Assembly: GCF_000524195.1 (NCBI RefSeq)
Contig: NW_020170383.1
Span: 654,884 to 718,883 of the forward strand
Reading direction: 5' to 3'
DNA: 64,000 nt
Origin: Echinococcus granulosus
Lineage: Eukaryota; Platyhelminthes; Cestoda; Cyclophyllidea; Taeniidae
A program made the position numbers and the translations under genes. Positions 47,029 through 58,260 of the stretch are shown here, one piece after another. Numbering within the stretch: position 1 is the first letter of the stretch; the number at the start of each line of letters is the position of its first letter. The notes beneath the pieces were generated by a model. That model searched no databases, was not told the DNA's origin, and worked only from the letters and a program-made list of their open reading frames with translations.

Positions 47029-49098
47029 CGCGGAACTGGAGAGGCAAAATCGAACTTATTTCTTAAGAGGGCACTAACATTTACACTTTGTGATTACTAC
47101 TAATGCCTTGATATCTCGTGATTTAACAGACCCAATTTGAGTTAAATAGCGATGCTAATTTATTGTTAGAGTTAGAAAATTTGCAGAGGGAGAGTAGCAA
47201 GATAATGCCTAAGGAGGATAAGAAAGCCAAAAACGTTCATTACGTAGTGTTCCTGTCTAGTGCATTTTAGCCAAAAAAGGATAGTTTTCGAGAGAAAGGT
47301 AAGGGAAACCCATAAAGATATGTCACCCATGAAATCGGACAACGCCCTATACATTGCCGAGACAAAAAAAAAAAAAAAAAAAAAAAACTAAGGGAGGAAT
47401 GGGCTAGATACTTGTGGAAGAGAACAAGAGCATCGGTCAGTTGAAGGCAAGTGATTAAAAGCAAGGCTAGAAACCGTGACAATAAACCACACTCGGGACA
47501 ACTGCCATGAAAAAAAGAGTAACACTATTGCAAATGGTAAATAGACAGTGTTTAGAGATGAGTTGCTACTCAATGAAAATAAAAACTAAATCGAGATTAC
47601 TGTATTTTTGAAAACGTCCGTTTGGAATGTCTTTGCTTTTAGCGCGAAGATAAACAGTCCGTTTACCTGGAGCAGAACGGGAACATCAACAATGTAACAC
47701 ATGATTCCAATAACAAGTGATTCTACAATAGCAGCACTTCGTAAATGTTTTCTGACACAAGGCAGCAAAATTAGAGAAACAGCCTCACAAATGAAACAAA
47801 AAACTTCATATCCACAGGCGACATAGCTTGCTTCAAAGGGTCTTTGTGGGCAGATTCATTGCCGCGGCTAACATAAACCGCCATAAACGTCTGAAAGGAC
47901 ATTGCTACCGCGGCTTAAAGCAACACATGCGACACTTAAGTCATTTTGAATCAGAATCACACGGCGCGTGGGCTTAGAGGCTGGAACCGCCTCTGAGCAG
48001 TCAGAAAATCTAAACCTTGTGACAGAACAGTGGGAGTTGGCACCAATAAATCAGATGTGTGAAAAGTTGGCAATCCAACTCTAAACGTCTTTGACTGAAA
48101 ATATTAAATCCTCATTTATTGCGGAGCACATAGTTAATGCGTTATTAAAAATAAAAGTTACCACAGCATTCAACATGGATAACAAGGACAACTATTTCAG
48201 GAGTGCACTGAAATGGTAGACCGTATCTGTGAATGACCTTAAGTTAAACTCATAGCTAACCGTTGGAGTCTTCACACAGAGCAAAGAGAATACGAATGGT
48301 AATTAACCTACGTCATGAGAATAGTCCTTGGCAGTGGGTTGTCCAGATCAAGCAACATTCAATGACTGCTAATGAAATAGAGTCTAGACAGGCGGAGCAC
48401 ACAAATGCAGCAGAATCAGTTTCACATAGTAGATTTAAAGTTTGGGACGATACATGAAATAATTAGTAGGAATAATGCAAAAATTAAAATAAAAGTGTGA
48501 TTAGTAGTTGTAGCCATAAAATGGGAACCTTAATACGTCATTTTAGTGCGGACGAACCCACTTACAGATGGGTATTCTGTACAAAAAATGAAAAAGCATC
48601 GACGTAACTGTGCATCAACGTAAACGTGAACAGTGAGAATAGGGATATTTTGAAATTCACTGCGTCCAGTTGACTAATGTAAGCAGGAAGTAAATTTGAA
48701 AAACCTCAGGTGACCTGTGTTATGACCTCTGATGCGGTGTGTCGTATCAAATATCAACGTCCAATAAAAATACAGGCATAAAAGTAGGAAAAAACAAGAA
48801 CGACTAGTTTGGATTGATACACTGTAAAGACAGCCAATAATGAAACCAAGGGAAGCGTCTACTCCCACAAAACAAATTCATACGTATAATCAAGCAAGCT
48901 AACGAACACACACAGCCACTGAAGAACTTCCCACGACATATAAAATTTTTTAACACATGTGGAAGGATGAGAAGTCATGCATGCGTATACGTGGGTATGC
49001 GTGTCTGTGGGGAGGGAAGGGATAGATCACAAACTAAAGGGAAATGTTGATGGATTCGTGCACAGAAAGACCTCGGTGTCTCAACTTGACGAATTAGG
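47029..49098. other. Intergenic between RNF185 and POP5, no gene supported
   Basis: About 2.1 kb upstream of POP5 and downstream of RNF185 on the minus strand. It contains a 24-base poly-A run (47364-47387) and a short hairpin (AGAGGC-tggaacc-GCCTCT near 47978). Minus-strand frames such as 47267-47482 read through the poly-A as poly-Phe and are artefacts. No exon with family support found. Confidence 0.4.
47364..47387. repeat. 24-base poly-A tract
   Basis: An uninterrupted run of 24 A on the plus strand, in intergenic DNA about 340 bp upstream of the POP5 start. It could be simple sequence or the tail of a retroposed element, but the 100 bp on its left show no recognisable retrocopy. Confidence 0.85.
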
Positions 49099-50086
49099 TC
49101 AGGTTATTAGGAGCCAGATAATAAAGAATATTGCTATTCCAAGGAAGAGCTTCGAGAGAGCTTCAGCTTCAGCCTGATTATTGTTCTGACCATCTCCATT
49201 TCCTGCACCACCGCCGCCACCGATATTGAATGTGGTCGCAAAGAGGCCGAAGGGAAATGGGCCGAAACCGAAGGAGACCTGTAAATTTGCTCCACTTCCC
49301 TCACCATCGTCCCTGGCATTTCCTCCAAAGATATTACTGAACGCGCTAAAGGGTGAATCCTGCAATCAAGGCACAAACGCTCCCAATTAATATGCTAATA
49401 ATAAGTGTAAAAAAATATGGGAAAACGCCCTAACCCGCTGGGGTGCAGGCTCTGTTCTCACGCCTTGTGGCCTCGGGGGAACCTTATTACGAGGATCTCG
49501 CTTGTGGTCAGCCCCTCTTCCGTATAGAGGGATAACCTAAAGTGTAAGAGTATATAAAATCAAAATTTATTAAACGGAAGTTATTGAAATCTTTGGAAGG
49601 TGTCAATCAGGAGGAAAATCGCAAAGGGACCAAAGTGTTCTCGAACAGCTGAAGAGGGAAACTAGTAAAAGCACAGCCCAAGCATCCCCAACACAGCAGT
49701 GTCATGAGCCCCAAATATGTGATCAAAATAGGCACCCGAAACTGTGTGAAGCGATTTACGGTGCAACATGAGTGTTTCCTCACCGAATCGCGGCTGACGG
49801 CAGCCTTGCAAACAGGACACACAGGTCTGGACTTTTTCACCTCCAGCCACTGATGGAGACAGGGCCAACAGAAGAGGTGACCGCAACGACTTACGACGGC
49901 GTCTTGAGCTTGATCCAGACAGATATTGCACTCAAAGTTCCCGTTAGTGTTATCATTTGATGAAGATGACTGCAGTGGAGGTTGAGAACCCGATGGATCC
50001 GAGCCATTGGAACCCTCCTGTCTCGTTCTACGCTGTCCTGTAGAGGAATCGCAGGTGGAAGAGGATTTAACACCGGTGCCATCCAT
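49099..50086 (-). CDS. RNF185: RNF5/RNF185-type ER membrane E3 ubiquitin ligase, complete, 3 exons
   Basis: RING E3 ligase of the ER and mitochondrial outer membrane, working in ER-associated degradation with UBE2J/UBE2D-type E2s. Exons in transcript order 50086-49784, 49536-49435, 49359-49099; 221 aa, against about 192 in human. C3HC4 RING at residues 53-93: C53, C56, C68, H70, C73, C76, C90, C93, with [15 protein letters not shown] identical to the human form. The junction restores [12 protein letters not shown], then PPRPQG. Toward the C-terminus come [15 protein letters not shown] and a terminal hydrophobic helix ([16 protein letters not shown]), the two membrane segments of the family. 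The RING context and [11 protein letters not shown] loop favour RNF185 over RNF5. The N-terminal 50 residues are Ser/Gly-rich and variable. Confidence 0.95.
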
Positions 50087-50688
50087 TTATAATTGTCTCT
50101 GGTTTGTTGGACAAGTATATTCTAAAATAGAATTATGTTTAGCATAACATCATTTGAAGGATACAGTCAATCCGAAGTGTGAAAAAAAGAGATTTGCATC
50201 TGTAATACACAGAGAGGATCAACAGCGAGATCAATGATTTTGATAAATCTCAGTTGAAACACATTCCGACACAAGCTCGAGACTGCCCTTATATCATTTT
50301 CTACTGAGTTATTTCTTCGTAAAAAAGTAACTCCAGTATTAAAGCATAAATAATCTAGCTGCCAACAGAAGTGAAATATGTGATGCATAATCTAGTGAGT
50401 GGTGCAGCTCATAACGAACAGGAAACTACTGTTTTGTCTACAGGGAAATAGAATAAATCAAAACGCCTATGCACGATACGGTAAGAATAACATACACACA
50501 CAAACGCGTCAAAAGTCAACATTAAAATCTACCAGTTCATTTTATTGAATTCAAAAAGATTACTTTGAAGAAACGACTAGCAAATGCCAGAAAAAGCAGA
50601 CGCGTATTTTGTATTGAGTGCTAAAACCAAGCGGAGTGGCTTTAAAAAGCGTCCCAATGAGACCTTCACGATCCGCAGGCGTTCATTG
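50087..50688. other. Short intergenic between NAA25 3' end and RNF185 promoter
   Basis: Both neighbours are on the minus strand, so this 600-bp gap carries the NAA25 3' UTR on the right and the RNF185 promoter and 5' UTR on the left. A minus-strand frame at 50167-50388 has no support. Confidence 0.4.
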
Positions 50689-53600
50689 TTAGTCTTCGAC
50701 CGCGGTTGTAAAACAGCCAACCTCAATGAAGGCACCGTCGAGCGCTAACAGTTTACCTTTACAAGCCCCAAAGAGTTCGTTGAAACCACGGGCCAAATCA
50801 TCCGCCAGTTCCTTGTAAATTAATGGGCACTCTTTCTTGCTTTCAGGATACCAAGGAAAAAACTGCAAAATTGAAAAAAGAAGCATTTTCAAATACAGAG
50901 GGATGGCAAAAGCCACTACGCATCAGCTGCCTGATTCAAAATCACGGAAACTCGTTTCAACTTATGACTAACAGATTGAACATTAAGTAAGCTAATAAAA
51001 GCCTCCTCGCTTTTCGATAATGACTGGTGATACCATGCCAAAAATAGTTCTAGTACTTACAGGAAGCCAGATCATGGCTATTAATTTCATGTGAATTCAA
51101 CTAAGATTTGTCGTAGCATGGAATGTTTAACTCGTAACCAGTATTAATTACGCAAGCAAGCCAACAGCAATGCAGGAAGCAAACATTCAGGTGACAAGTC
51201 AGCGACGTTAAGTAGAGATAGCCATACCTAAAACTTTTCAATTGATGCAAATGTGAAAGTGTTTCAAGAAAATTCCGTAAGTTTTATGAGAATGAAGGAA
51301 TGAGAACAAGGTATAGGCCTGATTACAAACGAAGAGACCAAATCACCGCCATCATTTAGCGGAAAAACAAATTAGCAGTAATACGAATACCAGATCTAAT
51401 TGAACAGTGTTCACATCAGGGCAACATTAAAGACCTTGTTTTCGTCGGGTGTTTTTGGGAGAGCAGCTCGGGCGGCTTGCATGGCTGTGGCGGTGAACGC
51501 TTTGGGTGCCATGGTGGAGACCCACCCAGCCCAATCCTCCGCCAACTTCCGCAAACTGGTAGCCACATACTGAAGTTGTGGAATGACCACGGCACGAATC
51601 AACGCAGCCACTTGGTCAAGGTGCCTTGCTGGTGGAGAGGCAGTAATCGTTTCTACATCCACCTTGTGTTGCTGCTTTTTCTTGTTCTTTTTCGACCTGT
51701 TTTGCAGTGGTTGGTGTACCAATCTGAAAAATGTTTACTTCTGGCTTGAAAGTAGAAATGTTGTATATAACAAGGGAATATGCAAGTCGCGCACCTTCGA
51801 GGTCGCAACATGGCAACAGCCGCCGTAATAAATAGGGTAGCCATCGCCAGCGTCTCCATGGCAACTCCGAAGCCAACAAGGACAGAACTCGGATTTAGCA
51901 ATCCAGGAAGTGAGGAGTCGGCTTGAGGAGGTGAAGGAAGAGAGGGAATACCGGGAGATTCACCAATAAATTGCAAAAGTGGTTCGCTCAAGCACCGTGG
52001 AAGAGCACACTTTTCCATATCTAGCGGTTCATCTAACAAAAAGATCAGGGTAGAAGATTATTCTGCCGTATTCATAAACTATGAGAAGTATAGTTGATAA
52101 TTACTCGAGGCATTGTCCAAAAGTGCCGTCAAATACTTGAGCAGATCGATTCCAGCCATTAGGATTTGCGTAAAGGGACCATGTACGTAGAAGGACATCA
52201 TGTTAGTTTTAGGCAGAGGAGGCGGCGACATGAAAATTGCCTCCGATGTGAGGAGAAGGTCAACATACTAAAATAAACAATGAAACAAATTAGGCCAACA
52301 AATAATGCCCCCTATTCTCTATTAAATGCAAGTCATCTTATTAAATATGACACAATTCATCTGGTAGAATAACAACGCTCATTGACGGACCGACGAAGTA
52401 GTGCTGAGAAATATGCGTTCAAAATGCACCCACATTCCAAAGGTGATGGGAAACGATAAGAACGAATAAACGCAATAGATGGGATCGGATTGATCAAATG
52501 CATTTTGCCTTTAGAGTAGAGTGAAAGACACACCTTAAATTTTGTGCAATCGAACGAAGTGACAACTTCCATTGCTTTCATTCGTGATATTAGAGAATTC
52601 GATTGATTCTCAATCGTCTCCACTAGATCCTTTAGGTCTTTTCGCGACTCATCACCAAGTTCACCAGAACCGATTTGGTCGATGCATGGAACCGCTTTCA
52701 TAACCAACTTTGAACAGGCTCCAAAAAGATTTACCACATCTAGACGAAAGTTCATCCAAGCACACTAAATGGGAACAAAAAAGCAAAGTAAATTGCATAA
52801 TGCACCACTGTGAATAAAATTAGTAAGTCGCTTACTATTAAGATAAAGAAACACGATCATAGGGTAGCACTACCTCAGAAGGCATTTGTCTATAAAAACA
52901 ATCTCGTACTTGAAGAATAGTTGAACAACTTCCTTAAAAATTTTCAAAGCTTCCTGCTTCACACAGCTTATGTATTTAAGGCGTCCGTTTAGTGGGAATA
53001 AACTCCAATCCAACCAATCACTCCTGGAAAGGGATCAACGCAAGGCATTTTCATGCACCTTCAGAATCAAAATGCGATCGTAAATGGTTTGTGTAAATCT
53101 TCAGGAGTAAAACACCGAATCACACTCAGATACAGTAAGTATACTATTTTTTACTCCAAGAACGAGAAATGACTAAGATGGTGATCTAAATTTCAAGCCA
53201 AAATTCCGCTTACCAAATGATCAAAGCATCGTTTTTGATTTTCTGGGTCCGGTTTTCGACTAAAGTGTAAGAATAATTTTGAACGGATGAATTTGTTGAC
53301 ATCAAAAAAGTGCAAGAGGCAACCCACCGAGAAAATTCTGGAACAACGGAAAAATCTCGATTATCGCAGACATTGAGGAGTGCTTCTTTCACTACAAGTG
53401 GAAGGCAAAACTTCATCAATTTTTCAGGCACAATTTATGTCGTAATTGTTCAACAAAAGTTTTCATTGACGCAAATCCAGTTAACTAATTTGAGTTGTCA
53501 AGAAAAACACTACAGACAAGAAATCATGAATGCACTACCGCTGGCCATCCGACGATATGCAACGAAATACTTGCGCCACTCTCTCAGGATTTCGATTCAA

Positions 53601-56600
53601 ACCATCGCATTTAGGCAAGCCCAAACATTTAATGCAGGTGAGGCATCGTATCCTCGAAAATGGTTTTTTGGCCAAAAAAAGGGGATAGGTTTTGGGAAAT
53701 TCGTGACTATAACCAAAGACGACACCGAAAAAGTCTAGACTGACGGGAGGTAAAAAAACTCGCGATGATAATACTATCAGTTTCAAGTTTACATAGGATC
53801 GGTGACGCTAAGAAGTCCGTGACAGCACTCACCAGACGCCACTTCACTGGCGAAATTGCCCATCTGTTCGAGTGCATCATCAAAGCTAGAAATGAAAGAG
53901 GGAAAAACAAGATTCATGGAGATAATTTTGTAGCATTTCGGATAAAGTCTAGTTTTACTCTATGAACACACCCCAAATCGTGAGCGATGTCGTGTGAGAT
54001 ACTAAAAACTTCAAGCCAAAACTGTATACATGGCAACGGATAAAATGGGAGCATTAACTGAAACACTGAAGTCCCAATCTGTGCAGATCAAAATTCTGAC
54101 AACATTTAAGTCTAGGTGTAAAACTGCGAAGTATGATGCCATAGAAAATTAACTTTCTTCGTAGGGCCAATTCCGAAGAAGACTATACCTATTGGAGGCG
54201 ACAAGAACTTTGTAATAGATGAGTTCAGATTGAGCAAGTAGGAGTGAGTCTGAATGCCCCAATTTATAGAGAAACTGGGTATACTCATGGACACGACTGA
54301 AAGTCTGACGCCGATAAGCGCACACAAGCCAGCTCTCGGTTTCACGCCGAATAGATCGAACCTTGCTAACCATCATTTCGTGATATTTTATTAAATTCAC
54401 ATTCGTTTGGTCCGGAAGAGTCGTAGATGGAGGTTGATTACCGAAGATAGTCAAGACAGGTCCAGGCGCCATTGCCGCGTAGCTGATGTAAAACAAAGCT
54501 TTATAAAATAGGAAAAGTAGGACAAATGCTAGTCAATGGTAATAAAACTGCAATTACTGTGGTACTCAAAAGTTCAACTTCTAATTCGCCTGGTATTTAT
54601 TCGGTAACTTAATAAATGTTAACGACAAAAGAATATTTTAAAAATTCTGACTTCTATTAAGTGCTAAAATAATATATCGTTTATTAAAAAGGCAAACAAC
54701 TGGCTATCAGAGGCACTATTTGACGATTTAAAAAAGATTACGAATCTGTAGATCATTCAAAAAATAGTTACGCGAGGATCGGCTATGTTATTTTAAGTCG
54801 CATATCAAGTTAATGCCACTGTAAACAAACCCGATAGAAACATTGAGAGCCTCCTTCAAGTTTAGGAGCATCAGCTCCTTTAGCTGACGACCAATACAAG
54901 CAAGGCCACCACAAGGCGAAAGGATGGAAGAGAGTCGGAGTCGCATGAGGTGATTGGCTGGAGAATACTTCAAGCCGATTTCTGCGAGCCAGTAGGCAGC
55001 AAGCAGCAGTCTTCCAAAGGAGTTTTCGCAACTTGACGGCCCAACCATAGGATCGAGCATCTCAGAAATTGCAAGCTGAAGAAGACCATCAGCAGGTGCT
55101 ATCTCCTTAGGAGCGTCTTTCTCAAGCAGTTGAGTCCGTTTGGCATGCAATTGGTAGGCCGAGATAAGGTCCGTTATGTTGAGAGGTACACCGTTGGTTC
55201 GTGCCAAACGATAAGCACACACTTCATAATGAACGTTTTCATCATCACTAAGAGACTTAAAAATAAAAAAATGGTCCCGATTCACGAAGATGCGTTATGA
55301 ATTCAGAAAAAGTGTAAATAAAGCCAGATCAAAGTGGAGGTGATGGAAAGTCCCATCTAAAATGAAAGGACAGTCGTATTGTTTCATTGATCAACTCTTA
55401 CAATACGCAGTAGTTTCAATTCTTCAGGAAATATAACATTTGGTTATCGGACTACATAAAGTCAGTCTAGCTAAGAGGCAGTTAGATTTGTAGTGCACCG
55501 TACAAAAAATTGTGCGTGATCAGAGATACCAATGCAGTAATGATGTATAAATAACACTAAAAACAATCAGCAATATAAATTTCATGCCTTATTAAAAACG
55601 TTGGCGAAATGTGTTCTAGTCAAGAAGATTATATTCATGAATAAAAGGTAACGAATGGTGATTTAACAAAGCATCTTAAGTTGGAGCCACATAGAAGGAT
55701 TTTCAGTGGCGTAAAGCGTAAAAGTCAAAAATAAGACCAACTCACTGACAATTTATGTTTGTAGTGAATTTCTTTTAAAAGGGTTCCTATGAACTAAAAA
55801 AAAAAATATTTTTAGCGCAAAACAAGTTGAAGACTACGAAAAACGTTTTTTTTACGCAGAAATAGTACATACTTAAAGTAAAGGTAAAAATAAGAATTGA
55901 AACTGGAGCAGCAACCGTTATTCTAAAATAACAAAATCCTAACGAGTTCTTGTTGAGACTAATGAGAATGATGGAACTGTGAAGATAGGGACAGAAGAAG
56001 ATGAATGCTGATAAAACAGGGAACTTACGCTGAGGCGGTTTTCTTCAGATTTAATTAGAAATGGTAAAACATAGGACAAATCCAAGGCCCCTATCGGCTT
56101 TCGACCGTACTTAGCAAAAAACTGATTGGCGAGGTTAACGCAAAAGGACTCCTCCGCATTGGGGTGCTGAATTCCACGTTTGATGAGATTTGCAGAAAAG
56201 TCAATCAAGGCAAGATAAGGGCCACGACAGTTTGGTGATTGCTTTACAAACCGGTCTATTAGTGAAAGTAAAACTTTCGTCCTGAAAACGCAAATTTGGT
56301 GAAAAAAGCAAGAAAATTTCAAGTACACAAAACGCGGGCTAAACCATCAAAGTTACATTCTGATTCAAAGCTACAGAGACAAATGAGCATGGAAAGCAGT
56401 GTCGAGAATGCTTAAATAAGTTTAGTGAAAAAAACACACTTGTCTTCATCTTGAAAACCGTGGTGCAATAGTGTTTTCCAGGCAGACCAATTGTCAGAAT
56501 CCTTTTCCAGCATAACCGTCGCAATTCGTACCATTTCGGACCAATCCCCAAGTTCGGCATTTAGCTCCAGGAGACAGTCTGAGTAGTCATGCTGATAATC

Positions 56601-57470
56601 TTGTTCATTAATCTTGTCTAAATAAAATGAATTTAGTAAGAAAATCCAGGAATAGACGCACACAAATCGGACTGAGAAGTTGCAAACGAGCAATTATTAA
56701 AAGATAACATAAACGCACCCATAACACTACTATCAGTTAAAAGGCCCAGAGCCTTGGAGTACTTGCCCATCCTTTTCAGTACTGAAATGTAAAAATGAAG
56801 ATCCTTATGTGAACGAAAGTATCCCTCATTCAGCGCCTTCTCTAAAATTCGCTCGGCTAATGGGAGAAACATGCGTTTGGCCAACGCTGCGTCCTTTTCC
56901 CCCTGTAGAACTGTACTTAGGGCCATCCAAAACCTAAATCCTCGGTCCAGAGGATTTTGTTGGCACAGTTTGCGGGCGATTGCTTGTTGAGCATTGAAAT
57001 TGCATTTGCGTACATGAATAAAAAACAAGCAAACAAGGAGGTCCTCATTATCAGGAAACTTCTCTAAGGCAGTCGTAAGATATGACTGAAGCGTCTCCTC
57101 TAGATTAGCGCGTTAGGGAGAGTCTTCACTGTACCCTTATCCAGCTCCCTGAAAAAAGTGGACATAAAGTTCAGAGTATCCCGGTCTGTATGAGTTTCTC
57201 CCATAACTAAGCTCATAATCTCGCAGGCTTCCGCCATCTTAGCAGATCTAAGGAGAACAAGAGCTTTCAATGCCTGCAATGTTAGCATAAATAGGTACTT
57301 ACATTTGCGGAAGGCGATTTCGGGTTCTTTTTAATGAATTTGTTAACTTCGAAGAGCGCACGCCTAGTATTTCTGCTTTCAAGAAAAGCTTTAAAGTGTT
57401 AAGATTCCCACTGAAGCTTACCAAATGCGTCACGCAACCTCTGCTCGTTGGACTCCAAATCCGAATACAT
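50689..57470 (-). CDS. NAA25: NatB auxiliary subunit NAA25 (MDM20), complete, 16 exons
   Basis: Large TPR-rich scaffold of the cytosolic NatB complex, which anchors the NAA20 catalytic subunit at the ribosome for N-terminal Met-Asp/Glu/Asn/Gln acetylation. Exons in transcript order: 57470-57422, 57388-57303, 57273-57135, 57099-56719, 56617-56440, 56281-56029, 55255-54831, 54482-54189, 53885-53833, 53391-53214, 53023-52900, 52764-52534, 52267-52105, 52032-51795, 51723-51435, 50862-50689; 1084 aa, against 972 in human. Family matches include RLRDAFAFLESRNTRRALFE, LKALVLLRSAKM, MFLPLAERILEKAL, SAWKTLLHHG, RGPYLALIDF, CDNRDFSVV and a KKNKKKQQ stretch like the human poly-Lys block. The introns after exons 1-3 are only 33, 29 and 35 nt. 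The N-terminal half is secure. The weakest junctions are exons 10-12 (donor att|gttttt) and the last exon, which are supported by phase rather than strong homology. Confidence 0.92.
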
Positions 57471-58260
57471 CACGTCGGGATATACACATATAATGCATCA
57501 AACCCACGAATTCAAGTGGTTACCTGCAAATATCAATGAATCAGAACTTTAGAGTTTAGCTGCCTTTTGTAAATATAATAGTATTAAAGCAAAATTTTGC
57601 CTCTTCTTTAGAAAAATGCTTTTTAACTCAACAAAAAACCAAATGATGAAGTCATAGTCTGTACAGCATAGAGCTTATAAAGATCGCCCTATTTGGAGCA
57701 TGATTGCCCGTGAACTAGTGAGACTCATAGTACTTTTGAGCAAACTAGTTTGTTCTATTCCCTTCTTAAAACCTAAATATTTCGCCGTCAGGTTTAGTCA
57801 CTCTCAACTGACCTATGCCATTTGCAAAAATCGTGCTAAAACTTCACATAGCTTGTAATGCTGTGTGGGTTGCTATTGCTGTGCGCCGTAGCATAACTCG
57901 CGGTAATTACATCTGTGAGTAAGGGTCTTTTCATCATTTTCTAACGACACCTTCGATATTTTTTTCATCGCATTCGTTATCGTAACGGTGGAAATTTGTT
58001 GCAGTTTATTTTATCAATGCGTATTCCTGTATGATTGCAGAGAAATTGGGGCTTTTAATGCAAAGAAAATAAAGCATTTATGGTTAGCTGTGCAAGTTTC
58101 ATTTGCCAAACAATCTAATTGCTCTACTTTGTATCTAACTCGTATTTAACGCCAGCGGTTATTCCCAATATTTCTCCTCAAAGCACCATAACTGTTGATC
58201 ATATGGTGTGCCAGACTACTCTAAAAATTGTTTGTTTTAGGATGAATTGGGGGCATTCGA
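57471..58260. promoter_or_regulatory. Divergent promoter region, NAA25 / bHLH-PAS
   Basis: The minus-strand NAA25 start and plus-strand bHLH-PAS start face apart across 790 bp. The sequence is AT-rich. I see no CACGTG E-box or other assigned element, and no coding frame. Confidence 0.4.

Noticed and set aside
47267..47482. 71-codon minus-strand frame with poly-Phe
   Set aside because: It is produced by the 24-base poly-A tract and shows no homology.
53310..53738. 142-codon plus-strand frame
   Set aside because: Overlaps NAA25 exon 10 and its intron on the opposite strand. NAA25 is supported by phase and homology; this frame is not.
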